A DNA stretch of 64,000 nucleotides from CAZHCA01 sp964530825 (GCA_964530825.1 CAZHCA010000012.1:1-64000); one strand, 5' to 3'; counted from the first letter of the stretch, positions 53,184 through 63,594 are shown. Notes: generated by a model from the letters alone, not told the origin. A program made the numbers and translations.

Positions 53184-53948
53184 ATGCTTTTTGTTCTCTC
53201 CAAGGTGTTGGTTTTTTTGTTGAAGCCCGTTGTGTGGATTTTTGCCTTGCTAATGGCTGCCCTTTGGCGGCCGCGCTGGCGATACCGGCTATTGTGGTGG
53301 AGTTTGGTTATGTTTTGGGTGTTCGGCAATGCGTTGATTTCCGATGGCTTTCTTTACTGGTGGGAGCCTGCGCCCCGGTCGGCAGCAGAAATGGAAGACA
53401 GTTACGATTTGGCCATTGTATTAGGGGGCTATTCGAATTTTTTGGTCCAAGCGCCTCGTGACCTGCAGCATTTTAACGATCGCGCTAATCGTTTTAACAA
53501 TACCCTGGAACTGTACGGTCGGGGAAAAGTGCAGCGCATTCTGCTCAGTGGCGGGTCGGGTGCTTTGGTGCGCCGGTCGCCCCCGGAAGCCGAGGTGAGT
53601 GCGGCCTTTTTGCGCACCATCGGCTTGCCCGATTCAGCGATCATCGTAGAGGCGCGCTCGCGCAATACCCGCGAAAATGCCCGCTATACCGCTCAGCTGC
53701 TCGAGGATCGTTACCCCGGTGCACGCTGTTTGCTTATCACTTCGGCCTTTCATATGCCCCGGGCTCATGCCTGCTTCAAAAAGGCGGGTGTGACCTGTGA
53801 TACCTTTCCGGTCGACTATCTACAGGAAACCCCTGTTTGGACGCCTGATTACTGGCTACTCCCTCGGGCCTCGCGCCTCGGCTATTGGGAGCTGTTGATC
53901 AAGGAATGGGTGGGCTGGGTTGTGTACAAGATGCGTGGCTGGGCTTGA
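53184..53948 (+). CDS. YdcF/ElyC-type DUF218 membrane protein
   Basis: 254 residues. Two N-terminal membrane helices (LSKVLVFLLKPVVWIFALLM, LLWWSLVMFWVFGNALISDG) precede a DUF218 domain: DLAIVLGGYSNFL, RILLSGGSGAL, EARSRNTRENARYTAQLLED, and LLITSAFHMPRAHACFKKAG. E. coli relatives (ElyC, SanA) act in envelope or lipid-carrier homeostasis. It lies directly after the rhomboid gene. Confidence 0.88.
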   Translation: MLFVLSKVLVFLLKPVVWIFALLMAALWRPRWRYRLLWWSLVMFWVFGNALISDGFLYWWEPAPRSAAEMEDSYDLAIVLGGYSNFLVQAPRDLQHFNDRANRFNNTLELYGRGKVQRILLSGGSGALVRRSPPEAEVSAAFLRTIGLPDSAIIVEARSRNTRENARYTAQLLEDRYPGARCLLITSAFHMPRAHACFKKAGVTCDTFPVDYLQETPVWTPDYWLLPRASRLGYWELLIKEWVGWVVYKMRGWA

Positions 53949-53962
53949 AAATACCAAAACCG

Positions 53963-54514
53963 ATGATGAAAAATCCCTGGCAGACCTTGCACATTGAAGA
54001 GGTATATGACAACCCTTGGATAAAAGTGACACACCGCGACGTCATCAACCCGGCGGGCAAACCCGGTATTTATGGGTTGGTCCACTTCAAGAACCTGGCC
54101 ATTGGCATCGTACCCATCGACCACGACCAGCACACCTGGCTGGTGGGCCAGTACCGCTACACCCTCGACCGGTATACCTGGGAGATTCCCGAAGGCGGCT
54201 GTCCGCTCGGTACCGATCCACTTGCCAGCGCCCGGCGCGAACTTAAGGAAGAAACTGGCATCGAGGCGGCACATTGGACCCACTTGCTCGATCTGCATCC
54301 CTCCAACTCAGTCACCGACGAGGCTGGCATGGCCTACATTGCCCAGGAGCTCACCCTTGGCGAGCCAGAGCCTGAAGAGACCGAAGATCTGCAGGTGCGG
54401 CGCCTACCCCTGACTGAAGCCATCCGCCTGGTGATGGATAACCAAATCACCGACGGCCTTTCGATGGCGGCTTTACTCAAAGTCAGTACCCTGCTCCAGA
54501 CTGGGCATATCTAA
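53963..54514 (+). CDS. Nudix hydrolase, ADP-ribose pyrophosphatase-like
   Basis: About 183 residues starting MMKNPWQTLHIEEVYDNPWI; 26 codons upstream would overlap the previous gene. The Nudix box is present as EGGCPLGTDPLASARREL followed by KEETGI; the first conserved Glu of the GX5E part is Thr, while the REUXEEXGU core is intact. The sequence around it (VGQYRYTLDRYTWEIPEG, SNSVTDEAGMAYIAQELTLG) fits the ADP-ribose/ADP-sugar diphosphatase branch. It starts 14 bp after ydcF. Confidence 0.85.
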   Translation: MMKNPWQTLHIEEVYDNPWIKVTHRDVINPAGKPGIYGLVHFKNLAIGIVPIDHDQHTWLVGQYRYTLDRYTWEIPEGGCPLGTDPLASARRELKEETGIEAAHWTHLLDLHPSNSVTDEAGMAYIAQELTLGEPEPEETEDLQVRRLPLTEAIRLVMDNQITDGLSMAALLKVSTLLQTGHI

Positions 54515-54553
54515 CGGGATGTGGGAAAGGTAATCCCAATCCCTCACTACTCC

Positions 54554-55090
54554 TCAAAACCGCTTCCCAACACCTAGGGCTACCGAGTAGGTATCGAAAG
54601 CATCGCGGCGAGTATCGTAGTAGACAGAGGGTGCGATATCCCAGTAATGGCCAAGTTCGAATTCGTATTCAAGTCCGAAACGAAAGAGGAAGAAGTCTTC
54701 GCGTTGCTCCAATTCGAGGCCCGGTCCTGCTTGCAGGACCAGTCCTTTCCAGGGCCGGTACAGCACATCGAGGGTGAGTACTACCGGATAGCGCCGGTCT
54801 ACCAGTTCGTCGCCAGGGCCCTCGACCAGGAAGGTTTCGATTTCCAGGTCGTTGTGCAGGCCGATGCCCCAGTTGCGGACGGGCCAGTACTCCAAGTCTA
54901 GTCCCCAGGAAGGGATGAAAGCCCGTTCGGCACCGCCTGTTGCCGGAACTAATGTATGACCGATCAAGACGGCCACTCGAAACGGCCGGTGGTCGGGGAT
55001 TTGGCCGGTATCGTGATGCTGGGCACTGGCCGGAGTGTACATCAAAAGGAGGATATAGAGCGGAACACCCAAATGTAATACGCGTTTCAT
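54554..55090 (-). CDS. Small outer-membrane beta-barrel protein
   Basis: 178 residues with signal peptide MKRVLHLGVPLYILLLMYTP and cleavage near ASAQ. The mature chain has regular amphipathic strands ending in SVALGVGKRF (C-terminal Phe), and blocks such as WGIGLHNDLEIETFLVEGPG and GLVLQAGPGLELEQREDFFL, typical of Bacteroidota 8-strand barrel proteins of unknown role. It converges with the Nudix gene. Confidence 0.7.
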   Translation of the reverse strand: MKRVLHLGVPLYILLLMYTPASAQHHDTGQIPDHRPFRVAVLIGHTLVPATGGAERAFIPSWGLDLEYWPVRNWGIGLHNDLEIETFLVEGPGDELVDRRYPVVLTLDVLYRPWKGLVLQAGPGLELEQREDFFLFRFGLEYEFELGHYWDIAPSVYYDTRRDAFDTYSVALGVGKRF

Positions 55091-55283
55091 ATTGATTTGG
55101 CTTTTTGCCTGAAATTTAGGGGCTCGACTCTTTTACTTCGGTGATCGCGATTACATTTAGGAGGAGGTACTGTGACAATTCGGCATTTTGATTAAGCCCC
55201 CATCACTATCAATTAACAGATCGCTACTCCCGGATCCTGCCTTTTTTCTTATTTTGTCCCAACTTCATTATTGCTGAAGCATT

Positions 55284-56732
55284 ATGCCCGAAACCAACAA
55301 TCCGCATAAGCCGCAGCCGGATTTTCAGGAGCCGCGCAAGATCTCCGAACTTTTCGATGAGTTTGGCGTCGCCGTGCGCAACTGGTTCAGGGAGCTTACC
55401 AATCTGGACGAAGGAGTAGACCGGGAGGGTACCATCATCGCTATCCGCAAAAACCGCCGCATTCGGGGTGCTAATGCCTGGCTGCTCATTTGCTCCATCA
55501 TGATTGCCTCTCTGGGCTTATCGCTCAACTCGCCGGCCGTCATCATCGGGGCCATGCTGATCTCGCCCCTAATGTCCCCAATCCTGGGCGTCGGCCTGGG
55601 TATCGCCATCAACGACCGGGAGATGCTGACAATTTCCATGCAACATTTTGTAGTAGCCATCGCCATCGCCTTGGTCGTCAGCTTTCTCTTTTTCTCTATC
55701 CCGGTAGTGAATGGGGTGACCAACGAAATTGAATCGCGAACCCAACCAACACTACTCGATGGTCTGGTGGCCATTTTCGGAGGCTTGGCGGGGATCATCT
55801 CCATCACGCGCAAGGAGAAAGGCAGCGCCTTGCCGGGTGTGGCTATCGCCACCGCCTTAATGCCGCCCCTCTGCGTGTCGGGGTTCGGGCTGGCAACCCG
55901 CGACTGGAGTATCGCCCTAAATGCATTCTACCTGTTCTTCCTCAACTCCTTTTTTATCGCGGTCACAGCTTACCTGGTTATCCGTTTTCTGCGCTTTCCC
56001 ATGCGCTCCTACATGGATGAATTTGAGGCGCGACGGGTTCGGGCCGGACTTACGTTTTTCAGCATTCTGATCACTATACCGAGCGTAATCATTCTTTTTA
56101 ATACCATCCAGAAAAAAGCCGAAGAACAAAAGATCGCTGACTTCGTTGCCTACTACTTCCAGGGCCCAGATAAAGACCCTACCTGCATCGAATACAGGAT
56201 TATGGGCGACACGGCGCGCGAACTAGTCCTGCAGTTGGTAGGTAAGAACATTGACGAGGATTCTATCCAGGTGTATCGCCAACACCTCGACAGCATCGGG
56301 TTTCCCGACCTGGAACTGAGCCTACAGCAGGGCGCCGAGGTTAGCCTGGTGGATTTACGGGAGGTAGAATCCTCTATCCGCAATATGGATAACCTGCTGA
56401 ATAATATGGAAGAAGCCAGCCGGATCAATCGCGAACGGCTCAAAACCTACGATGAGTTGATCGCCTCCGACTCGCTGCGCTTTTTTCTTCCCTCTACCGA
56501 TCGAATGAGTCCGCTCATCGCAGCTGCCTTTCCTGATTTGGAGCGCCTAGGTTTTGCCCGGGTGATGGAAACCGACCTCAAATCCTCGGGACAGGAAATG
56601 CCTTATCTATTGGTGAAGTGGAGCCGCCGGCTGGGGCCGCAAGCCATGCGTCGCGAGGAGGTCAAACTTTACAAGTTTGTCAAAACAAGTACCGAACTCG
56701 ACACCTTGGTAATATTGAGATACAACCCGTAG
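55284..56732 (+). CDS. DUF389 membrane protein
   Basis: 482 residues. A cytosolic N-terminus (EPRKISELFDEFGVAVRNWF) leads into about six transmembrane helices that carry the DUF389 hallmarks NSPAVIIGAMLISPLMSPIL, ATALMPPLCVSGFGLATRDW and RRVRAGLTFFSILITIPSVI. The long C-terminal part (about 280-482) is soluble and helical. The function of DUF389 is not known to me. The next gene starts 6 bp after its stop. Confidence 0.85.
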   Translation: MPETNNPHKPQPDFQEPRKISELFDEFGVAVRNWFRELTNLDEGVDREGTIIAIRKNRRIRGANAWLLICSIMIASLGLSLNSPAVIIGAMLISPLMSPILGVGLGIAINDREMLTISMQHFVVAIAIALVVSFLFFSIPVVNGVTNEIESRTQPTLLDGLVAIFGGLAGIISITRKEKGSALPGVAIATALMPPLCVSGFGLATRDWSIALNAFYLFFLNSFFIAVTAYLVIRFLRFPMRSYMDEFEARRVRAGLTFFSILITIPSVIILFNTIQKKAEEQKIADFVAYYFQGPDKDPTCIEYRIMGDTARELVLQLVGKNIDEDSIQVYRQHLDSIGFPDLELSLQQGAEVSLVDLREVESSIRNMDNLLNNMEEASRINRERLKTYDELIASDSLRFFLPSTDRMSPLIAAAFPDLERLGFARVMETDLKSSGQEMPYLLVKWSRRLGPQAMRREEVKLYKFVKTSTELDTLVILRYNP

Positions 56733-56738
56733 ACGATT

Positions 56739-57368
56739 ATGAAACCAGCATTGCTTGTCGTTGATATACAAAACGATTTTCTCCCTGGGGGAGCTTTGGA
56801 AGTGCAGGACGGCGACCAGGTCGTACCCGTCGCCAACCGCCTGATGGAACAGTTTGATCTGGTGGTAGCTACCCAGGATTGGCACCCAGCCGATCACGGC
56901 TCTTTTGCTGCCAATCACCCCTGGCGACAGCCCGGCCAGGTGATCGACCTGGACGGACTCGAACAAATCCTCTGGCCCATCCACTGTGTACAAGAAAGCT
57001 TCGGAGCCGAGTTTGCCCCGGGCCTGTATACCGACCGCTTCACCCGCATCTTCCGCAAGGGTACCGATAAAAAAATCGACTCCTACAGCGGATTTTATGA
57101 TAACGGTCACCGGAAAGCCACCGGCCTGGGCGACTACCTTAAGGAACAAGGCGTCGACACTGTTTACGTTGTTGGTTTGGCAGCTGACGTGTGCGTAAAA
57201 TTTACCGTGCTGGATGCCCTAAAACTCGGCTTTAATACGTACCTAGTAGCAGACGGAACGCGCGGTGTCAATCTGAATCTACAGGACACGGAAAAAGCCC
57301 TGGCCGAAATGCAGGAGCGAGGCGCGCACATTATCCAATCGACGGAAGTTCCCGTCGCTACCAAATAG
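56739..57368 (+). CDS. pncA: Nicotinamidase
   Basis: 209-residue isochorismatase-fold amidase. The catalytic Asp is in LLVVDIQNDFLPGGALEVQD (Asp8), metal ligands Asp-His-His in TQDWHPADHGSFAANHPWRQ, and the Lys region and Cys are in DRFTRIFRKGTDKKIDSYSG and VYVVGLAADVCVKFTVLDAL. It converts nicotinamide to nicotinate in NAD salvage. It is coupled to the DUF389 gene (6 bp) and followed by rocD. Confidence 0.94.
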   Translation: MKPALLVVDIQNDFLPGGALEVQDGDQVVPVANRLMEQFDLVVATQDWHPADHGSFAANHPWRQPGQVIDLDGLEQILWPIHCVQESFGAEFAPGLYTDRFTRIFRKGTDKKIDSYSGFYDNGHRKATGLGDYLKEQGVDTVYVVGLAADVCVKFTVLDALKLGFNTYLVADGTRGVNLNLQDTEKALAEMQERGAHIIQSTEVPVATK

Positions 57369-57396
57369 ATTTTATATTGCTCAAAAAGCATTTTTT

Positions 57397-58644
57397 ATGT
57401 TGCAGGAAACCACATTGAGCTCACAGGAGCTCATGGAGCTGGAAAGCCGTTATGGCGCTCATAATTATCATCCCGTGCCCATCGTTATCTCTCGTGGAGA
57501 GGGTGTATACGTATGGGATGCCGAAGGAAAAAAATACTTCGACTTCCTTTCGGCCTATTCCGCTCTGAATCAAGGCCACTGCCATCCACGCCTGGTGAAA
57601 GTAATGCAGGAGCAGGCTGGCAAGCTAACGCTTACTTCCCGGGCTTTTTACAACGATGTGCTGGGCCCCTACGAAAAATACATTACAGAATACTTCGGTT
57701 ACGATAAGGTACTGCCCATGAATACGGGTGTGGAGGCCGGCGAAACGGCCGTCAAACTGTGCCGTAAATGGGCTTACGAGGTCAAGGGGGTACCAACGAA
57801 CGAGGCTAAAATCATCTTCGTAACCGGTAATTTCTGGGGGCGTACTCTTGCGGCCATCTCCAGTTCGGTAGACCCCAAGAGCACACGGGGCTTTGGTCCC
57901 TATATGCCGGGATATGTAATCATCCCGTACAATAACCTAGAGGCACTGGAGCAGGCCCTGGAGGACCCGACCGTCGCCGGCTTTATGGTCGAACCTATCC
58001 AGGGCGAGGCCGGTGTGGTAGTCCCCGACGAGGATTACCTGCCGAAGGCCTACCAGTTGTGCCGGGAAAAGAACGTACTCTTTATTGCCGATGAGGTCCA
58101 GACCGGTATCGCACGCACCGGCAAACGGATCGCTTGCGATTACCACGGTTTCTTACCCGATATATTGGTACTGGGAAAAGCCCTGTCGGGCGGCATGATG
58201 CCCGTATCGGCCGTTTTAGCTAACGATGAGATCATGATGAATATTCGACCCGGCGAGCATGGTTCCACCTTTGGCGGCAACCCGCTGGGTTGTGCCGTAG
58301 CTATGGAAGCTCTACAGATTGTCCAAGACGAAAAGCTGGCCGAAAATGCCGCTTTCCTGGGGAAGATCTTTCGCAGGCGCATGCAGGAAAACCTGGTTGA
58401 GCAAACCAGTATAGTCACCCTGGTGCGTGGCAAAGGGTTGCTCAACGCAATCGTGGTCGACGAAGAAGCGGAAAGCGATACCGCCTGGAATATTTGCTTG
58501 GAATTGGCCGAAAACGGCCTGCTCGCAAAGCCTACCCACGGCCACATCATTCGCTTTGCACCGCCATTGATCATGAATGAAAATCAACTGGACGATTGCT
58601 GCGATATCATTGAACGCACCATCCTCAACCACCAGCCGAGCTGA
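57397..58644 (+). CDS. rocD: Ornithine--oxo-acid aminotransferase
   Basis: 415-residue class III PLP aminotransferase. Specific blocks: YGAHNYHPVPIVISRGEGVY, FLSAYSALNQGHCHPRLVKV, MNTGVEAGETAVKLCRKWAY, LFIADEVQTGIARTGKRIAC with the PLP Asp, and the Schiff-base Lys in LVLGKALSGGMMPVSAVLAN. STFGGNPLGCAVAMEAL completes the pattern. It makes glutamate-5-semialdehyde from ornithine in arginine and proline metabolism. It ends before a strong palindromic terminator. Confidence 0.95.
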   Translation: MLQETTLSSQELMELESRYGAHNYHPVPIVISRGEGVYVWDAEGKKYFDFLSAYSALNQGHCHPRLVKVMQEQAGKLTLTSRAFYNDVLGPYEKYITEYFGYDKVLPMNTGVEAGETAVKLCRKWAYEVKGVPTNEAKIIFVTGNFWGRTLAAISSSVDPKSTRGFGPYMPGYVIIPYNNLEALEQALEDPTVAGFMVEPIQGEAGVVVPDEDYLPKAYQLCREKNVLFIADEVQTGIARTGKRIACDYHGFLPDILVLGKALSGGMMPVSAVLANDEIMMNIRPGEHGSTFGGNPLGCAVAMEALQIVQDEKLAENAAFLGKIFRRRMQENLVEQTSIVTLVRGKGLLNAIVVDEEAESDTAWNICLELAENGLLAKPTHGHIIRFAPPLIMNENQLDDCCDIIERTILNHQPS

Positions 58645-58662
58645 TCGCCTACGTTTTCACTT

Positions 58663-58690
58663 CTCCTGTTGGCAGGCCTGCCAACAGGAG
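58663..58690 (+). terminator. Palindromic terminator after rocD
   Basis: Perfect 28-bp palindrome made of CTCCTGTTGGCAGG and its reverse complement, with no loop beyond the turn. It lies 18 bp past the rocD stop, with a T-rich tract a few bases after it. Confidence 0.75.
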
Positions 58691-58816
58691 GATACTCTTT
58701 TCTTGTCCCGCTTACATGTGTTAATTTTTCATAAATTCGCCTTAGCGACACAATGATCGCCCTGCTCCGATCAGTTATTGGGGCATGTTTTGTTGCCAAA
58801 CCAACCCATAGCAACT

Positions 58817-61800
58817 ATGAAAGCATGGCATACCCTTTGGGTCCTTCTACTTTTGACGGGAGGCCCCAACTTGTTGGCCCAGGAAACCACCATATTTACT
58901 GAAGCCAATCGCCATTTCCGACGCGGCAACGTCTTTTTCGATCAGGGCCTCTTTGCCCGAGCCAGCCGCGAGTACACCAAATCCCTCCAACTGATGCAGC
59001 CCATTAATGAACCCGAGGCCGAGTTGCTGCAGACCCGGGCCGAACTCAAGCGCGCCCAATGCGCCATCATGCAGGAGTTGCCTGAGGGGGAGCAACTGGT
59101 CCTGGATTTTATCAACAATTACCAACCCGAGCCCGTAGCCGATCTGGCCCTCATTGACCTAGCCAACTACTATTTCAACCAACGCGAATACGAAAAAGCT
59201 ACCGAATATTACCAACGCCTGCCGAGTACGAGCATGACCAAAAACCAGCGTGCTGAAGTGCGATTCCGTGAAGGGTACAGCTACTTTGTACAAAAACAGT
59301 TTATTACGGCCCGGTCGTTGTTCGAAGAGATTGACGACGTACAAAATGACTATTACTACCCGGCCAACTATTACCTGGGCATTTGCTATTTCTACGAAGG
59401 GGAGTACGACAAAGCCATCGACCACTTGCGTATCGCTGAAGCAGATCCGACCTACAAATCACAAATTCCTTACTACCTGGCCCAAATCTATTTTGCCGAA
59501 GGGCGCTACCAGGAATTACTAAGCTATGCCGAACCCAAATTGCGGGACGCCCGCACGCGGGACCGCAAGCAAATCAACCTTCTGGTGGGTCAGGCTTATT
59601 TTGAGCTTGGGGAGTACCATAAAGCGCTGCCGTACCTGGAAAACTATGCCGCGGAGACCTCCAAGATGCGTCCCGAAGAGCTGTACCAGTTGGGTTTTTC
59701 CCAATACCAGACGGGCAACTACCCAAAGGCCATCGATAACCTACAGCCACTGACCAGCCAAAATAGCCAGATTGGCCAAAATGCCGCCTATTATCTGGCC
59801 GTTAGCTACCTGAAAACCAATCAGAAGAAAAATGCACTGGCCGCTCTTGGAACAGCCAAACGCCTCGACTACGATCAGCAGATCAAAGAGGACGCTACCT
59901 TTAATTACGGCAAGCTGGCTTACGAACTCAATCAGCCCCGGGTGGCTGTTGCCGAGCTACAAAGTATTGGTCCAGCATCACAATATTACCAGGAAGCGCA
60001 AGACCTGATGAGTGATATTTTCCTGAACTATCGCGATTACCAGCAAGCGTTAGATATTTTAGGCAAGATGTCATCGACCGATCCTAAGCTGGTCGAGACC
60101 CGGCAAAAAGTTAACCTGTACCGCGGCCTGCAACTCCTGCAGGAGGATCAGCCGGCGGCCGCTAACGAATACCTGCAACAGTCATTGCGCTATCCAGCCA
60201 ATGCTTCGGCCCGCGCCCAGGCGCTTTATTGGCTGGGCGACCTTGCCTACCGCGAAGGACGCACCGATGAGAGCATCAACTACCTTCAGCAATTTTTACG
60301 CGTTGCCCCCCAGGCCGAGGCCCTTCCACCTGAAGCTTCGGTCTACACGGCTAACTATACTTTGGGCTACAGCTATCTCGAAAAAGAGGATTACACCAAC
60401 GCCCTGAAATACTTCGACTCGGCCATCCGCGGGATACAGGACAACCGCCGCTTCATCGATAATGAAGGCATCACCAAGCAAATGCTGGGCGATGCTATCC
60501 TGCGAGCCGGCGATGCACACTTTAAGTTTAATAAATACGATGCCGCCCTAAACTATTACAACCAAGCCGTGGCGGGTAACTTTCCGGGCCGGGATTACGC
60601 TTCCTTCCAAAAGGCCATCATTGAGGGCTTACAAGGTAATAAGTCGAACGAAATCCTGGCCCTTCAAGATTTGATCCGGTCCGACCCGCAGTCGGAGTAT
60701 GCCGACGATGCCCTCCTTCGCCTGGGTACCGCTTACCAGGAGGTGGGCAAGTTCAATCAGGCAGCCGAGCCTTTACAGCAGTTGGTCAACCAATACCGTG
60801 GGCGGTCACCCATGGTCAACCAGGGTTTGCTGCGGCTGGGCCTGATCACCTATAACCAGAACAACATTCAGAGCGCCATCAACTACTACAAGCAGGTTTT
60901 CCAAAACAATCCAACCAAGGAAGAAGCGACCGTCGCCCTAAAGGCGCTGGAAGAAATTTACGTTCGCGACCTGGGGCAGCCTGCCCAGTATTTCGCGTTC
61001 CTAGAAACCGTGCCGGGCTATAAAGTCGACAACGCCGTGCGCGACTCTATCAACTTCCAGGCAGCGGAAAGTCAGTTCGAAAGCGGCGACTATCAGCGAG
61101 CTATCCAAGGCTACACCAATTATCTGCGCAGCTTTCCGAACGGCGTATACGCCCTCACGGCCTACTACCACCGCGCGGAGTCTAACAGCGTATTACGCCA
61201 GTATAGCCAGGCCCTCGAAGATTACCAATACGTAGCCCAGCAGGGCCCCAGCCAGTATTACGTGAAAGCACTGGAAAAAGCCGCCATCATAGCCTATAAC
61301 CACGAACTGGATTTCGATAAGGCTTACCGGCTGTACGACGAACTTGAAGAGGTAGCCGCGACCGAATCACAGCGCTTCGAAGCCCAATTGGGCGCCTTAC
61401 GCTCAGCCTACCGCATAGACGATCAGCAGGCGGTTTACCAACTCGCCAACCGCGTAGAACAGAATCCGAATGCGACCAATACCGATATCGCTACCGCCGA
61501 GTTTTACTTGGGAAAACTGGCTTATGACCAACGCAACTTCGAAACGGCCCTGCGTGCTTTCCAAAAAGTAGATCGCCTAAGCGACGACGAGCAGGCCGCC
61601 GAGGCCCGCTACCTGATGGCCGATATCTATTACCAACAACGCGAACTCAATAAAGCGCAGGAGATCTGCATCAACGCCAACCGGAAAAGCTCGGCCTATC
61701 CCTACTGGGTAGCCAAAAGCGTATTGCTGCTGGCCGATATTTTTGCTGAAAAAGGCGACCTCTACAACGCCCGCGCTGCCCTCGAGGCACTGCTGGAAAA

Positions 61801-61930
61801 TTACGACGACGATCGCGAGATCGTTCAGAGCGCCCAGGCACGCCTGCGACAAATCAACCAGCAGATCGAATCTCAGAGCATTATCGATAACTCCGACAAC
61901 GGCATGCTCGATCTCAACGAAGGCAATTAA
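58817..61930 (+). CDS. Exported protein with many tetratricopeptide repeats
   Basis: About 1037 residues from MKAWHTLWVLLLLTGGPNLL, a signal peptide ending near LLAQ. The whole mature chain is TPR-like (YFNQREYEKATEYYQRL, YYLGICYFYEGEYDKAIDHL, AYFELGEYHKALPYLENYAA, AQALYWLGDLAYREGRTDES). It is periplasmic or surface-associated and likely serves as a scaffold. The following gene, 35 bp downstream in the same direction, encodes an outer-membrane barrel, so the two probably work together; Bacteroidota often pair large TPR proteins with barrels of this kind. Confidence 0.85.
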   Translation: MKAWHTLWVLLLLTGGPNLLAQETTIFTEANRHFRRGNVFFDQGLFARASREYTKSLQLMQPINEPEAELLQTRAELKRAQCAIMQELPEGEQLVLDFINNYQPEPVADLALIDLANYYFNQREYEKATEYYQRLPSTSMTKNQRAEVRFREGYSYFVQKQFITARSLFEEIDDVQNDYYYPANYYLGICYFYEGEYDKAIDHLRIAEADPTYKSQIPYYLAQIYFAEGRYQELLSYAEPKLRDARTRDRKQINLLVGQAYFELGEYHKALPYLENYAAETSKMRPEELYQLGFSQYQTGNYPKAIDNLQPLTSQNSQIGQNAAYYLAVSYLKTNQKKNALAALGTAKRLDYDQQIKEDATFNYGKLAYELNQPRVAVAELQSIGPASQYYQEAQDLMSDIFLNYRDYQQALDILGKMSSTDPKLVETRQKVNLYRGLQLLQEDQPAAANEYLQQSLRYPANASARAQALYWLGDLAYREGRTDESINYLQQFLRVAPQAEALPPEASVYTANYTLGYSYLEKEDYTNALKYFDSAIRGIQDNRRFIDNEGITKQMLGDAILRAGDAHFKFNKYDAALNYYNQAVAGNFPGRDYASFQKAIIEGLQGNKSNEILALQDLIRSDPQSEYADDALLRLGTAYQEVGKFNQAAEPLQQLVNQYRGRSPMVNQGLLRLGLITYNQNNIQSAINYYKQVFQNNPTKEEATVALKALEEIYVRDLGQPAQYFAFLETVPGYKVDNAVRDSINFQAAESQFESGDYQRAIQGYTNYLRSFPNGVYALTAYYHRAESNSVLRQYSQALEDYQYVAQQGPSQYYVKALEKAAIIAYNHELDFDKAYRLYDELEEVAATESQRFEAQLGALRSAYRIDDQQAVYQLANRVEQNPNATNTDIATAEFYLGKLAYDQRNFETALRAFQKVDRLSDDEQAAEARYLMADIYYQQRELNKAQEICINANRKSSAYPYWVAKSVLLLADIFAEKGDLYNARAALEALLENYDDDREIVQSAQARLRQINQQIESQSIIDNSDNGMLDLNEGN

Positions 61931-61965
61931 CCGATCCATTCCATTAAAAGGATAAAAAACACCCA

Positions 61966-63594
61966 ATGCGTCGACTACTCTTTATCCTGCTGATTGCACT
62001 AGTTTCTTTTTCGATCTCCCAGGCCCAGGATCCCAATTTACCGGGAGGCGAAGTGGATATCGTAAAAGAATTCGAAGCACGCCTGGGCGATGCAGAACGA
62101 TTCCAGTTGCAACCGGAGTTGCCACCCCTGGATACCAGCGTGCGCCGACAGCGGTACAACCTTCTGACCAACCCTATTGACGTACCCTACCTGGCACCTC
62201 GCATCCGTCCGCTGGCCTACCGCACCCCACCCTTGGCCGAAGTATCCCACGGCTATGCCCGACTGGGCGGCGGCTTTCCCAGCAGCCTGTTCGCCGATGC
62301 TGGCTACGACTTGGTAGACGGTGAGCTGCTGGACGTAGGTATCGATGCCTTTCACTACTCGGCCAATAACTCCAATGACCTGGAAAACCAAAAAATGTCC
62401 AACACCCATGTCGGGCTCTACGGCGATTATTACGGCGACGGAGGTTACCTGATCGACGGCAACATAGGATTCTCGCACGACCGCTACCATTTCTACGGCT
62501 ACCACGATCTGAACAGCGATTTCGGGACGACTTTTCAGTTCACCGACGAGGAGGTGCGCCAGCAGTTCAACGACTTGGATATTCGCTTGGGAATTAAAAA
62601 CTACGAACCGACGGCTGCCGATTTTGACTATTCCGCCGAACTGGATATGTATTTCCTGACCGATAACTACGCCGTTCGGGAAAACGGGTACCTCGTTAAA
62701 CTCGCAGGTACCAAGTGGTTTGAAGAACAATATGCTCTGCGGGTTGGACTAGAGACCGATTTCACCAGCTACCGCGATACGGCCGAACAAAACCTGAACA
62801 ACTTCTTTCTGCAGCCCAGCTTTACCTACTACAATGACGTCTTCCGGGCGCGCGTAGGGCTAAACCTAGCTTCACACGACGATGAATTCTTCTTTTTCCC
62901 CGATGCGGAGGTGTCGGTCCGGATCATCCCCACCGTACTTACGGTATATGCCGGAGCGGAAGGGGATCTGCGTAAGAACACATTTCATACACTGACCGAT
63001 TACAATCCTTTCCTGAGTTCCCGAATCCAAATCGAGAACACCAATTATCTCAATTTTTACGGGGGCGCCAAAGGTAATCTGTTTAATATCGAATACGATG
63101 CACAGATCAATTACAAAGACGTCGATAACCTGGCCCTATTTCTGGTGAATACCGACTCCATCCCCCGCTTCGATGTATTATACGACACGGCTACCGTATT
63201 TACTTTCAAAGCCTCGGTGGAAGTCCCCATATTCGAAGGCTTTGACCTGTTGGGTACGATTAGCCAGAGTATCTTTTCTCTGGAAAATGCCGAGGATCCA
63301 TGGGGCTTGCCCAGTTCGCGCCTCACGGTTGGCGCACAGTATGCCTACGATGAGAAGCTCGTTATCCGGGGTAATTTCTTTGCCGAGAACGGTATCCCTT
63401 ATCTGGCCGATGACGGCGATGCCGAAAATCTGCAGCCCCTATATGACCTGAGCTTCGGAGCAGAGTATATCTTCACCAGAAATATCGGGGCTTTTCTGCA
63501 GGTCAACAACGTATTGAACAACCAACGGGAGCGCTGGCAGCGCCACCCAATTTTTGGAATCAATGGTCTGGTGGGGTTATCTGCGAAATTTTAG
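61966..63594 (+). CDS. Outer-membrane barrel partner of the TPR protein
   Basis: 542 residues with signal peptide MRRLLFILLIALVSFSISQA. After a short N-terminal segment (EVDIVKEFEARLGDAERFQL) the chain consists of many amphipathic strands, as in TonB-receptor barrels, but no plug domain is seen. Examples are GYARLGGGFPSSLFADAGYD, GLNLASHDDEFFFFPDAEVS and ISFGAEYIF-like strands near the end, finishing GINGLVGLSAKF with the terminal Phe. It is co-directional with the TPR gene and probably forms a complex with it. Confidence 0.72.
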   Translation: MRRLLFILLIALVSFSISQAQDPNLPGGEVDIVKEFEARLGDAERFQLQPELPPLDTSVRRQRYNLLTNPIDVPYLAPRIRPLAYRTPPLAEVSHGYARLGGGFPSSLFADAGYDLVDGELLDVGIDAFHYSANNSNDLENQKMSNTHVGLYGDYYGDGGYLIDGNIGFSHDRYHFYGYHDLNSDFGTTFQFTDEEVRQQFNDLDIRLGIKNYEPTAADFDYSAELDMYFLTDNYAVRENGYLVKLAGTKWFEEQYALRVGLETDFTSYRDTAEQNLNNFFLQPSFTYYNDVFRARVGLNLASHDDEFFFFPDAEVSVRIIPTVLTVYAGAEGDLRKNTFHTLTDYNPFLSSRIQIENTNYLNFYGGAKGNLFNIEYDAQINYKDVDNLALFLVNTDSIPRFDVLYDTATVFTFKASVEVPIFEGFDLLGTISQSIFSLENAEDPWGLPSSRLTVGAQYAYDEKLVIRGNFFAENGIPYLADDGDAENLQPLYDLSFGAEYIFTRNIGAFLQVNNVLNNQRERWQRHPIFGINGLVGLSAKF